From: Prado023 sp963774745
GTDB lineage: Bacteria > Actinomycetota > Actinomycetes > S36-B12 > CAIYMF01
DNA length: 64,000 nt
Assembly: GCA_963774745.1 (NCBI GenBank)
Contig: CAVZGE010000009.1
Location: 1-64,000 of the forward strand
Reading direction: 5' to 3'
Part shown: positions 17,641-28,398 of the stretch, one piece after another
Layout: each line of letters starts with the position of its first letter
How positions within the stretch are numbered: the first letter of the stretch is position 1
The notes under the pieces: generated by a model
Seen by the model: only the letters and a program-made list of their open reading frames with translations
What the model was told of the DNA's origin: nothing
Databases searched by the model: none
Translations under genes and position numbers: made by a program

Positions 17641-18096
17641 ATGTCGGTCACGGTCGGCCAGGAGGCCCCGGACTTCACGCTGGTGAACCAGGACGGCGCG
17701 GAGGTCACGCTGTCCGGCCTGCGCGGACGCAAGGTGGTCCTGGTCTTCTACCCCTTCGCGTTCTCGTCGCTGTGCACCGATGAGCTGTGCAGCCTGCGCG
17801 ATCGCCAGGGGGACTTCGACGACGACACGGTGCTCCTCGGGATCTCGGTGGACAGCAAGCATGCCCTCAAGGCGTTCAAGGCGGCTGAGGGCCTCGGGTA
17901 CGACCTGCTCAGCGACTTCTGGCCGCACGGCGCAGTCGCCCAGGCGTACGGCGTGTTCCTCCCCGAGCGTGGCATGGCCACGCGCGCCTCGTTCGTCCTC
18001 GACCGCGAGGGCGTCGTGCGGTGGGCGGTCGTCGGCGGCACCGGCGACCTGCGTGACCCGGAGGACTACCGCGCAGCGGTCGCCGGGATCGCCTGA
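17641..18096 (+). CDS. Peroxiredoxin, AhpE type
   Basis: 151 residues of thioredoxin fold. The peroxidatic cysteine sits in YPFAFSSLCTDELCSLRD, the AhpE/1-Cys-like arrangement, and the supporting Arg lies in MATRASFVLDREG. It reduces hydroperoxides in the cytosol, in actinobacteria often with mycothiol/mycoredoxin. Start ATG 17641 follows AGGAGG. It is divergent from a possible mycothiol-dependent gene, a sensible redox pairing. Confidence 0.92.
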   Translation: MSVTVGQEAPDFTLVNQDGAEVTLSGLRGRKVVLVFYPFAFSSLCTDELCSLRDRQGDFDDDTVLLGISVDSKHALKAFKAAEGLGYDLLSDFWPHGAVAQAYGVFLPERGMATRASFVLDREGVVRWAVVGGTGDLRDPEDYRAAVAGIA

Positions 18097-18166
18097 CCGA
18101 TCACACCGCCGCGCCGCCGCCGCGTGGGTGGCGACGTGGCGCTTTGGTGGTTGTGCGGTGGGTGCG

Positions 18167-18172
18167 TATCTT
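18167..18172 (+). promoter_or_regulatory. -10 element of tRNA-Val
   Basis: TATCTT lies 7 bp before the tRNA 5' end at 18180. TTTGGT at 18143-18148, 18 bp further up, is a weak -35 candidate. Confidence 0.5.
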
Positions 18173-18179
18173 TGCCCGC

Positions 18180-18252
18180 GGGCCCGTGGCGCAGCTGGTA
18201 GCGCAACCCGCTTACACCGGGTAGGTCGTCGGTTCGAGCCCGGCCGGGCCCA
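18180..18252 (+). tRNA. tRNA-Val (anticodon TAC)
   Basis: Complete cloverleaf. The acceptor GGGCCCG pairs with CGGGCCC, the D arm is GCGC...GCGC, the anticodon arm ACCCG-CTTACAC-CGGGT holds anticodon TAC, and the T arm GTCGG-TTCGAGC-CCGGC ends with discriminator A. Confidence 0.94.
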
Positions 18253-18316
18253 CGATGCAGGATGCGGGGACCAACGCCCCTAGCGGGGGGCCGTACGGGC
18301 CTGATAGCGCAGATAC

Positions 18317-20149
<1,833 letters not shown>

Positions 20150-20153
<4 letters not shown>

Positions 20154-21161
20154 CCGCCGATGCGTCCCGCGACATGCGACTGCTGCGCGACATGCTGCTC
20201 GTCCGCCGCTTCGAGGAGCGCTGCGTCGAGCTGTACAGCGCCGGGTCGATCCGCGGCTTCCTGCACGTCTACATCGGGGAGGAGGCCGTGGCCACCGGCG
20301 TGATGTCGGCACTCGACTCCGACGACGCGATCGTCGCGACCTACCGCGAGCACGGGCACGCCCTGCTCAAGGGGATGTCCGCGCGTTCGGTGATGGCCGA
20401 GATGTTCGGCAAGGTCACCGGGTGCTGTCGCGGGCGCGGCGGATCGATGCACCTGTTCGACTCCCAGTGCCGGTTCTACGGGGGCAACGCGATCGTGGGC
20501 GGTGGGCTGCCGCTCGCGGTCGGGCTGGCGCTGGCCGACAAGCTGGCCGGCCGGGACCGCGTGACGGCCTGCTTCTTCGGCGAGGGCGCGATGGCCGAGG
20601 GCGAGTTCCACGAGTCGATCAACCTCGCCGCGATCTGGGGGCTGCCGGTGCTGTTCGTCTGCGAGAACAACCTGTACGCGATGGGTACCGCGCTGGCGCG
20701 CTCGGAGTCCGAGACGAACCTCGCGGTGAAGGCCTCGGCGTACGAGGTGCCGGCATGGACCGTCGACGGCATGGACGTGCGCGCCGTGGCCGAGACCTCG
20801 CGGCGGGCGGTCGATGCGATCCGCGCGGGTGGCGGGTCCGCACTTCCTCGAGGCGCGCACGTTCCGGTTCCGGGCGCACTCCATGTTCGACCCGGAGCGC
20901 TACCGCGAGAAGTCCGAGGTCGAGGCGTGGCGGGCCCACGACCCGATCCAGTCGTTGCGCGACCGGATGACCGCCGAGGGGGCGCTCGCCGAGGCCGACC
21001 TCGAGGCGATGGAGGCCGAGATCGCCGCGATCGTGGACGATGCGGCCGCGTTCGCCGAGGCCTCGCCACTGGAGGATGTCGGCGACCTCGACCTGTTCGT
21101 GCACACGCCGGGCAGCTCGGTCCTCCGGCCTGCCGCCGAGCGCGAGGGGGTGGCGTCATGA
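20150..21161 (+). pseudogene. pdhA: 2-oxoacid dehydrogenase E1 alpha subunit, frameshifted
   Basis: ThDP-binding E1 alpha: FHVYIGEEA-like GFLHVYIGEEAVATGV, RGRGGSMH and the GDGA-type FFGEGAMAEGEFHESIN. It reads in frame 2 until about 20830, then in frame 3 as GPHFLEARTFRFRAHSMFDPERYR, the phosphorylation-loop region of the family. One extra base in the GGTGGCGGGT run accounts for the break. GGAAGGAG precedes the start, and both ends overlap neighbours by ATGA. Confidence 0.88.
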
Positions 21162-22279
21162 CCGCGCGCAAGCATCCAGCAGCTGAGCCCGTAGGTGCTC
21201 CCGCTCCGGGTGCTGGCCCGGTCTCCAGCCCTGACCTCGTCGCCGGCCGGGTCACGGCACCGGAGCCGGCGACCCCGGCGCCCACGACCCTCGCTCCCAC
21301 CACCCTCACCTACCGCGAGGCGATCCGGGAGGCGATCCGGGAGGCGATGCTCGCCGACGACCGGGTGTTCCTCATGGGTGAGGACGTCGGGATGTACGGC
21401 GGCTGCTTCGGGGTGAGCATGGGCCTGCTCGAGCAGTTCGGTCCTGAGCGGATCCGCGACACGCCCCTGTCGGAGTCGGCGTTCGTCGGCGCCGGCATCG
21501 GGGCGGCGCTGGGTGGGATGCGCCCGATCGTGGAGATCATGACCGTCAACTTCTCGCTGCTCGCCCTCGACCAGATCATGAACACCGCCGCTGCCCTGCA
21601 GCACATGTCCGGCGGGCAGTTCCAGGTGCCGCTGGTCATCCGGATGACGACCGGCGCGGGCCGGCAGCTGGCCGCGCAGCACTCGCACAGCCTCGAGGGC
21701 TGGTACGCCCACATCCCGGGCATCCGGATCGTGACCCCGGCGACCATCGCCGACGCGCGGGGCATGCTGGCCACCGCGCTGGCGGACCCCGATCCGGTGC
21801 TGATCTTCGAGCACGGCGGGCTGTACAACGCCTCCGGTGAGCTGCCCGCCGGCGCCGGTCCGGTCGACCTCGACTCGGCGGCGATCCGGCGGCCCGGCGT
21901 GGACATCACGCTGATCACGTACGGCGGGACGCTGGCGACAGCCCTGGAGGCGGCGTCCGCCCTGGCCGTGGACGGCGTCGACGCCGAGGTGATCGACCTG
22001 CGCACCCTGCGTCCGCTCGACGACGCCACGATCATCGGGTCGGTGCGCCGGACCCACCGGGCGGTCGTGGTCGACGAGGGGTGGCGCAGCGGGAGCCTGT
22101 CGGCTGAAGTATCGGCGCGGATCACCGAGCAGGCGTTCTACGACCTCGACGCGCCGGTGGGTCGTGTGTGCAGCGCCGAGGTGCCGATGCCCTACGCCCG
22201 GCACCTCGAGCTCGCCGCGCTGCCGACCGTGGAGGCGATCGTCGCCGCGGCTCGGCGTGCGATGCGGGGGGAGGCCTGA
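21158..22279 (+). CDS. pdhB: 2-oxoacid dehydrogenase E1 beta subunit
   Basis: 373 residues. A Pro/Ala-rich head of about 45 residues precedes the transketolase pyrimidine-binding domain (TYREAIREAIREAMLADDRVFLMGEDVG, GIGAALGGMRPIVEIMT) and the C-terminal domain (VVVDEGWRSGSLSAEVSARI). It forms the alpha2-beta2 E1 with the preceding gene. It starts in an ATGA overlap with pdhA. Confidence 0.92.
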   Translation: MTARKHPAAEPVGAPAPGAGPVSSPDLVAGRVTAPEPATPAPTTLAPTTLTYREAIREAIREAMLADDRVFLMGEDVGMYGGCFGVSMGLLEQFGPERIRDTPLSESAFVGAGIGAALGGMRPIVEIMTVNFSLLALDQIMNTAAALQHMSGGQFQVPLVIRMTTGAGRQLAAQHSHSLEGWYAHIPGIRIVTPATIADARGMLATALADPDPVLIFEHGGLYNASGELPAGAGPVDLDSAAIRRPGVDITLITYGGTLATALEAASALAVDGVDAEVIDLRTLRPLDDATIIGSVRRTHRAVVVDEGWRSGSLSAEVSARITEQAFYDLDAPVGRVCSAEVPMPYARHLELAALPTVEAIVAAARRAMRGEA

Positions 22280-22282
22280 GCC

Positions 22283-23730
22283 ATGGGCGAGTTCCGGATG
22301 CCCTCGCTGGGCGCGGACATGGACGTCGGCACGATCGTCGAGTGGCTGGTGAAGCCCGGCGACGCGGTGCGGCGCGGCCAGATCGTGGCGGTCGTCGACA
22401 CGGCGAAGGCCGCCATCGAGATCGAGGCGTTCGAGGAGGGCGTGATCACCGAGATCCTGATCGGCACCGGCGTCAAGGTGCCGGTCGGGACCCCGTTGGC
22501 GATGATCGGGGCGTCCGCGCCCGCGTCGCTGCGTGGTGCTGACGATTCCGACCACGAGACGGTCGGAATCGTCAGCACGAACGCCTGCCGGGCCCCCTGC
22601 GCCTGGGCGCTCCTTCGCGGGTGGTCCCACCGGAGCACGCACGGGCCACTCCGCCCGTGCGGCACCTGGCCCATCAACTGGGGGTCGACCTCGATGCGGT
22701 CCCCGGCACGGGTCCCGACGGGCACATCACCCACGACGACGTCCTGCGCGCCGCACCGACGCCCCCGGCGGTGGCTCGTCCGCGCAATGGTGGATCGATC
22801 GGAGGAACGGGGGGCCGCGCGGCGGCGGGGCAGCGGCTGCGGGTCACGCCCCGCGCCAGGCGGATCGCCGCCGAGCGCGGTATCAACCTCGACGACATCG
22901 CCGGCCCCGGTTCATCCGCCCCCGGGTCAGCCGGGCCGGTGGTGGGTGCCGATGTCGAGCGTGCGGCCGACGCAGGTCCGGTGATCCATGCAGGTTCGGT
23001 GGCCTCTAGTGTCGGCAACCTGAATGGATCACCGCGGGGGGCGGCGTCCGCTGGTGGCGCGGACAGGAAGGCCGCGATGCGCACGGCGATCGCGAACCTG
23101 ATGTCGCGGTCCAACGCGGAGATCCCGCACTACTACGTCACGCAGACGATGGACCTGGCGGCGGCGATGGCGTGGCTGCGCACCCACAACGCGACCCTGC
23201 CGGTCGCCAGGCGGGTCCTCCCAGCGGCGCTGTTCCTGCGGGCGACGGTGCTCGCCGCGACGACGGTCCCCGACCTCAACGGCCACTGGGTCGACGGCGC
23301 GCTCCTCCCGGCGCAGCGGATCGACCTCGGCGTGGCCGTCGCCACCCGCGGCGGCGGGCTGGTCACCCCGGCCATCCCGGATGCAGGCCCGATGCGGATC
23401 GACGAGCTGATGGCCGCCCTGTCCGACCTCGTCGTCCGGGCCCGGCGCGGCAACCTGCGCCAGGCGGAGATGGCCGGGGCGAGCATCACCGTGAGCAGCC
23501 TCGGGGAGACAGGCCCCGACGCCCTGTACGGCGTGATCTTCCCGCCGCAGGTCGCGCTGGTCGGCGTCGGCGGGATCGTCGAGCGCCCGTGGGCGGTCGA
23601 TGGGATGCTCACCGTCCGCCCGACCGTCACCGTGACCCTCGCCGCCGACCACCGGGCCAGCGACGGGCGCACCGCCTCGGCCTTCCTGGCCACGTTCACC
23701 CACGCCCTGCAGAACCCGGAGGAGCTATGA
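22283..23730 (+). pseudogene. pdhC: Dihydrolipoyl acyltransferase E2, interrupted by a palindromic element
   Basis: The lipoyl domain (MPSLGADMDVGTIVEWLVKPGD, lipoyl-lysine in VDTAKAAIEI) reads in frame 2. The subunit-binding domain (PPVRHLAHQLGVDLDAVPGTGPDGHI), a second such domain (RRIAAERGINLDDI) and the catalytic domain (TLAADHRASDGRTASAFL, His-x3-Asp) read in frame 1. The break falls in the linker, where a ~50-bp palindrome is inserted; deleting 22533-22582 restores one frame. Either the E2 is disrupted, or it is made as two polypeptides, or a base is wrong inside the hairpin. Confidence 0.87.
22533..22582. repeat. Palindromic element, copy 2, inside the E2 gene
   Basis: Arms 22536-22553 and 22561-22578 are exact reverse complements around a 7-nt loop and carry the same core CGATTCCGACC as 7508-7556. 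Where copy 1 has CTGTCG/CGACAG, copy 2 has CTGACG/CGTCAG, so both arms changed together. The outer GTG...GAAC resembles the GTT...AAC ends of copy 1. Confidence 0.8.
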
Positions 23731-23972
23731 ACACCGAACGCGCGCACCACGTCCTGCTCGAGGCCGTCGGGCTGGTGGCTCCCGATGTGGAGCCCGCCGG
23801 GCTGGACCCCAGCGAGTCGCTGCGCGACCAGGCGGGACTGGACTCCATCGACTTCCTCGAGCTCGTCGCGCTGCTCGCCGACGCCCTGCACGCGGACATC
23901 CCCGAGGACGACTACCCGAAGCTGGACACGATCGACTCCGCGGTCGCCTACCTGGCGCCCAAGCTCGACTGA
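23727..23972 (+). CDS. Acyl carrier protein
   Basis: 81 residues. The phosphopantetheine attachment serine is Ser40 in QAGLDSIDFLELVALL, in a four-helix ACP layout with acidic surface. The ATG overlaps the E2 stop (ATGA), so it belongs to the ligase-E1-E2 operon. An ACP as last gene suggests that the dehydrogenase complex or the ligase transfers its acyl group to this carrier. Confidence 0.9.
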   Translation: MNTERAHHVLLEAVGLVAPDVEPAGLDPSESLRDQAGLDSIDFLELVALLADALHADIPEDDYPKLDTIDSAVAYLAPKLD

Positions 23973-23975
23973 GGG

Positions 23976-26378
23976 CTACAGCAGGTCGCGGGCGACCAGC
24001 CAGCGCATCGACAGCCCGCCGACCGGGATCGGGACCCAGAACGTGACCAGGCGGTAGAGGAACACCGCCGCCAGGGCGGGCGCTGCTGCGACGCCGACAC
24101 CGGTGAGGGCCGCCAGCAGGACCGCCTCGACCGCGCCGACGCCACCGGGGGTGGGTGCCACCGAGGCGGCTGACCCGACGGTCAGGTAGATCAGGCCGAT
24201 CGTGGTGAACCCGACGTCACCGCCGAGCGCCCGCACGGAGAAGTACAGCGCCGCGATGTAGCCGACCTGCAGCAGCATCGCCCCGACGAACAGCACCAGC
24301 ATCTTCATGGGGCTCGAGATGAGCGTGCGCATGGCTCCCAGCGAGTGCCGGACGGCAGGGACCACGATGTCGGCGACGAACGCCCGGAACCGCGGGATCG
24401 AGGCCACCAGGCCGAGCGCGGCGATCAGGATGGCCACCCCGATCGCGATCGTCTGGATCGACGGCAGCTTGTCGAGCTCCTCGCGCAGGGCTCCCGTGCT
24501 GCCGGCGACGACCGCCAGGAGGACCAGCAGGGCCACGTGCACCGCGCCGACGCCCACCTCCTTGGCTGCCGTCGCCGACACGGCGACCGGGGCGGGCAGG
24601 CCCTGCTTCTGCCCGAAGCGCACGTTCAGCCCGATGTGGGCGACGCCTGGAGGGGCGACCGCCCCGGCGAACGTCGCCGAGATCGCGGCCAGGAACGCAT
24701 GCAGGAAGGGCACGTGGATCGGGAAGGAACCGGAGAGGGCCATCGCCGAGCCGAAGTAGGTGGCGATCGAGGCGACGGCCGCTGCCGCCACGAACTGCGG
24801 GTCCGCCGCGCGCACGGCCTCGATCATGCGCGGCAGGTCCGTCAGCTGGGGGAGCAGGACGTAGATCGCCACCGCCAGCAACCCGGCCATGACCAGCGTC
24901 CGGGGCTTGACCCGCTCGATCGGGGCGAACTCGGGTTCGGCGACGCCGCACGCCCTGGCAGCTGCGGCGACCAGGGCGTCCAGGCCCTCGGGCTGGGCCT
25001 TCACCGAGGCGCGGGTGGGCCGGGTCAGGGCGACCGGGACGAGGTGGCTCAGCCCGGTCGCGATGGCCGGGGCACCCAGCACCCGTACCGCCGACGCGAC
25101 GGCCCGCTCGGCGCCGACGACCGCGTAGGTCGCCGCCAGGAGCTCGGCGATGTCGGCGCTCAGCGCGCCGTCGGAGGCCCCGGGCTCCCCGAACGAGAAG
25201 TCGATGACCCAGAGCCGGTCGTCGTCGCCCAGGATCCAGTTGGACAGCTGCAGGTCACGGTGGGCGACACCGGCGACCCGCAGGCGGGCGAGGACGTTCC
25301 ACGCCTGGTCCAGGACATCGTCGGTGATCCGCGCGTCGGGCACCCGGTCCAGGGTCGTTCCCGTGGCCTCGGCGAACGCCAGGACCATCTCGTCGCCGGT
25401 TCCGATCGGGGCGATGCCCAGCAACGTCGGGGTCCGTGCGCCGGCACGCTCGGCGGCCATCGACATCATGGCCTCGACGGCCACGGCCCGGCGCACCGTC
25501 GAGTAGGCGACGTCCTCGCCCAGGTCGCGCATCCGGACCCGTCGGTAGGTCCGCAGCAGGCTGTCGGCCTCGTACTGCCCGGTCGCCACCACCTTGCAGT
25601 GCACCCGGGTGCCGTCCTCGAGGGTGGCCACGAACGGAATGGAGGCCGTCGCCGCCACCGGCGCGGGCTCGACGCCGACAGCATGGACGCCGATCCGGTC
25701 CAGGGCCGCCTGCACGCTCGTCGGGGAGGGAAGCACGACCTTCCGCCCGAACGCCAGCAGCAGCGCGTAGCCGACCACCCCGCCGATCCCGATCGCGAGC
25801 AGGATGTCCAGGGCGACGTCACGGGCGGTGACGATCCGCAGCAGCCCGAGCGTGGCCACGAACGCCCAGCCGAAGCGCCGCCACGCCCGGCTCAGGTGCG
25901 GGGAGAGCAGGATGACCGCGGTGACCCCGGTGGCCACGGACTGCGACGGCGGCCACGACCCGTACTGCTCGGTGGACAGCCCGACGTCGGGCAGCGCCGG
26001 GACGTCCTCGCCGGGCACCAGGCGCTGGGCGAGGGTGACCAGGATGCTCGTCAGGATCCAGCCGAGCGTGTAGATGGCCCAGCGGCGGAACCGTCGGGTG
26101 ACCAGCAGCGCCAGCGGGACGCCCAGGAACAGCAGGACGGACAGGGCCTGGACGCCGACGATCACGAACCCGACGACGGCGTCGGGGAGGTGGGCGACGA
26201 GCTCCACGAGGTCGCCCTCGAGCCCGGCCGTGGTCTGCTGTGCGCCGCGTGCGGCCAGCAGCCCGATGGCGGTCACCGTCAGCGACCAGATCAGGCGCGT
26301 GATGTCGGCGGGGTCGCGGGCGAGCACCGACTCGGTCCGGGGGAATGGCTCCGCGGGGCGTGCCGAGCGCCGTGGCAT
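23976..26378 (-). CDS. Membrane protein: N-terminal helices, kinase-like domain, LPG-synthase/flippase-type membrane domain
   Basis: 800 residues. The first ~220 form six or so helices. A protein-kinase/aminoglycoside-phosphotransferase-like domain follows (about 230-480), with VAHRDLQLSNWILG as catalytic loop and LWVIDFSFG as the metal-binding loop. The last ~290 residues form an eight-helix domain of the lysylphosphatidylglycerol-synthase/flippase family (PF03706 type: PPGVAHIGLNVRFGQ, APTPGGVGAVEAVLLAAL). It may move or modify envelope lipids under kinase control. It is convergent with the acyl carrier gene, 3 bp apart. Confidence 0.8.
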   Translation of the reverse strand: MPRRSARPAEPFPRTESVLARDPADITRLIWSLTVTAIGLLAARGAQQTTAGLEGDLVELVAHLPDAVVGFVIVGVQALSVLLFLGVPLALLVTRRFRRWAIYTLGWILTSILVTLAQRLVPGEDVPALPDVGLSTEQYGSWPPSQSVATGVTAVILLSPHLSRAWRRFGWAFVATLGLLRIVTARDVALDILLAIGIGGVVGYALLLAFGRKVVLPSPTSVQAALDRIGVHAVGVEPAPVAATASIPFVATLEDGTRVHCKVVATGQYEADSLLRTYRRVRMRDLGEDVAYSTVRRAVAVEAMMSMAAERAGARTPTLLGIAPIGTGDEMVLAFAEATGTTLDRVPDARITDDVLDQAWNVLARLRVAGVAHRDLQLSNWILGDDDRLWVIDFSFGEPGASDGALSADIAELLAATYAVVGAERAVASAVRVLGAPAIATGLSHLVPVALTRPTRASVKAQPEGLDALVAAAARACGVAEPEFAPIERVKPRTLVMAGLLAVAIYVLLPQLTDLPRMIEAVRAADPQFVAAAAVASIATYFGSAMALSGSFPIHVPFLHAFLAAISATFAGAVAPPGVAHIGLNVRFGQKQGLPAPVAVSATAAKEVGVGAVHVALLVLLAVVAGSTGALREELDKLPSIQTIAIGVAILIAALGLVASIPRFRAFVADIVVPAVRHSLGAMRTLISSPMKMLVLFVGAMLLQVGYIAALYFSVRALGGDVGFTTIGLIYLTVGSAASVAPTPGGVGAVEAVLLAALTGVGVAAAPALAAVFLYRLVTFWVPIPVGGLSMRWLVARDLL

Positions 26379-26479
26379 GGCCCCTCCAGTCGTGACGTCG
26401 CGGCCCGCGTCCCACTGTGCGCCCGCTGTGACCCGGGGCGATCCTACGGTGATCGGGGCTGCCGCTCGTGTCCGGCGGG

Positions 26480-26485
26480 TAGTCT
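26480..26485 (+). promoter_or_regulatory. -10 element TAGTCT, leaderless start of the Nif3 gene
   Basis: TAGTCT is followed by 7 bp and then the GTG start at 26493. No ribosome-binding site fits between. Confidence 0.65.
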
Positions 26486-26492
26486 GCGGGAC

Positions 26493-27665
26493 GTGCCCGA
26501 CCCCACCTCCACCGCGACGCTTCGCGATGTCGTGACGCTGCTGCATCGCCGCTACGACCCGCGCACGGCCGACTCCTGGGACCGCGTCGGGCTGGTCTGC
26601 GGTGACCCCGACGAGCCCGTCGAGCAGGTCATGTTCGCCGTCGACCCGGTGGCCGCCGTGGTCGACGAGGCGATCGCCGATGGTGTCCAGCTGCTGGTGA
26701 CCCATCACCCCCTGTTCCTGTCCGGGGTGCATGGGATCCCCGCCGATGATCACAAGGGCCGGGTCGCCCACCGGCTGGTCCGCGCCGGGATCGGCCTGCT
26801 GGCCGCACACACGAACGCCGACAACGCCCGGCCCGGGGTCTCCGACGCCATCGCCACGGCGCTGGGGCTGACCGGGGTCACGCCGCTGGAGCCCCTGGAC
26901 GCGGAGCCGGACCCGATCGACAAGTACATCGTGTTCGTCCCCGTCGCCGACACCGAGGCGCTCATCGACGCGATGGCAGCAGCGGGCGCCGGCCGGATCG
27001 GGGACTACGACCGTGCGGCGTTCTCGGCGCCCGGTACCGGCACGTTCCGACCGCTGGCGGGCGCGAACCCGACGATCGGGTCGATCGGCCGGATCGAGTC
27101 GGTCCCGGAGTCGATGCTGCAGATGGTCGCCCCGCGTCGTCGGCGCACGGCTGTCATCGCGGCCCTGCGTGCGGCGCACCCCTACGAGGAGCCGGCGTTC
27201 GACGTGATCGAGCTGGCCGATGTCCCGAGCGGCCGAGGCGGGGGCCGGGTCGGGGACCTCGCCGAGCCGATCACGCTCGCGGGCTTCGCCGAGCTCGTCG
27301 CTGCCACGTTGCCGAGCGTCGCACAGGGCGTGCGCGCGGCCGGCGAGCCGGACCGGGTCGTCCGCCGGGTGGCGATCTGCGGCGGTGCCGGTGACTCCCT
27401 GCTCGGTGCCGCCAGCGCCAGCGGGGCGGACGTGTACCTGACCTCGGACCTGCGCCACCACCGCGCCAGTGAGCACCTCGAGGCCGGTGGCTGCGCGCTG
27501 GTCGATGTCGCGCACTGGGCGGCGGAGTGGATGTGGCTGCCGCAGGCGGCCCGGATCCTCGAGCAGGACGCCGCCGCCGCCGGGTTCTCGGTGGGCACTA
27601 CCGTGTCCACCACCGTCACCGATCCGTGGACGTTCCACGTGGGGAGGCCCACCGATGCGCGCTGA
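26493..27665 (+). CDS. Nif3-like dinuclear metal centre protein
   Basis: 390 residues. Metal-binding motifs of the Nif3/YqfO family are present: LLVTHHPLFLSGV, AHTNADNARPGVSDAIA and, near the end, SDLRHHRASEHLEAGGCALVDVAHWAAEW. A PII-like insert of about 110 residues (KYIVFVPVADTEALIDAMAAAGAG ... AHPYEEPAFDV) lies mid-protein as in YqfO-type members. It is probably a metal-dependent hydrolase or GTP cyclohydrolase-I type 2-like protein. First gene of a three-gene operon conserved in Actinomycetota. Confidence 0.9.
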   Translation: MPDPTSTATLRDVVTLLHRRYDPRTADSWDRVGLVCGDPDEPVEQVMFAVDPVAAVVDEAIADGVQLLVTHHPLFLSGVHGIPADDHKGRVAHRLVRAGIGLLAAHTNADNARPGVSDAIATALGLTGVTPLEPLDAEPDPIDKYIVFVPVADTEALIDAMAAAGAGRIGDYDRAAFSAPGTGTFRPLAGANPTIGSIGRIESVPESMLQMVAPRRRRTAVIAALRAAHPYEEPAFDVIELADVPSGRGGGRVGDLAEPITLAGFAELVAATLPSVAQGVRAAGEPDRVVRRVAICGGAGDSLLGAASASGADVYLTSDLRHHRASEHLEAGGCALVDVAHWAAEWMWLPQAARILEQDAAAAGFSVGTTVSTTVTDPWTFHVGRPTDAR

Positions 27666-28398
27666 TGCCGCTGCCCAGCTCCGACTGCTCGACCTGCAGG
27701 CCCTCGACACAGTCCTGGGCCAGTTGGCTCACCGTCGGCGCGGGGTCCCGCAGGTCGCTGAGCTGGCCGCCCTGGAGGCCCGCGCCGGTCAGTTGCGCGA
27801 CCACGAGGTGGCCGTGCGCACCGCGGTGTCCGACCTCGAGCGCGAGATGGCCAAGGCGGAGGCCGACGTGGCGCAGGTCCGGGAGCGGATCACCCGCGAC
27901 CAGGCCCTGCTCGACGCCGGAACGGTGGCCTCCGCGCGCCAGCTCGAGGACCTGCAGCACGAGATCGGGAACCTGGCCCGGCGGGTCAGTGCCCTGGAGG
28001 ATGCCGAGCTCGAGGTGATGGAGAAGCTCGAGGACGCCCAGGCCCGTGCGGCGGCGGCCGCTGCAGCCGTGGCCGAGCTCGCCGACGCCCGGCTGGCCGC
28101 CGAGCGTGCCCGGGATGCGGCGTTCGCCGACATCGATGCCGAGGTCGCCCGCGTCAGCGGCGAGCGGGCCCGGGTGGCCCCGGAGATCCCGGTCGACCTC
28201 CTGACGCTCTACGACCGCATCCGGGGCGAGTCGGGCGGGATCGGTGCCGCCCCGCTGCATCGCGGCCGCTGCCAGGGCTGTCAGATCACGCTGACCCCGG
28301 CCGACCTCGGCCGCATCCGCGCCGAGCCGGCCGACGAGGTCGTGCGCTGCGAGGAGTGCCGGCGGATCCTGGTGCGCACCGCCGAGTCCGGCCTGTGA
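27655..28398 (+). CDS. Coiled-coil zinc-ribbon protein
   Basis: 247 residues. A long Ala/Glu/Arg-rich coiled coil (about 1-195) precedes a C4 zinc ribbon with CQGCQITL and CEECRRIL. This is the family next to Nif3 in actinobacteria (the Rv2229c position), possibly nucleic-acid binding. The start overlaps the Nif3 gene by 11 bp, and the stop overlaps the next GTG. Confidence 0.9.
   Translation: MRADAAAQLRLLDLQALDTVLGQLAHRRRGVPQVAELAALEARAGQLRDHEVAVRTAVSDLEREMAKAEADVAQVRERITRDQALLDAGTVASARQLEDLQHEIGNLARRVSALEDAELEVMEKLEDAQARAAAAAAAVAELADARLAAERARDAAFADIDAEVARVSGERARVAPEIPVDLLTLYDRIRGESGGIGAAPLHRGRCQGCQITLTPADLGRIRAEPADEVVRCEECRRILVRTAESGL

Noticed and set aside
22283..22984. A separate stand-alone lipoyl protein encoded in frame 2 through 22984
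   Set aside because: After the lipoyl domain the frame reads through the palindrome and is antisense-like noise; the subunit-binding and catalytic domains are in frame 1.
24345..27665. A 1106-codon plus-strand open frame
   Set aside because: Only the end (from 26493) is a real gene, the Nif3-like protein; the rest is antisense to the flippase-kinase gene.
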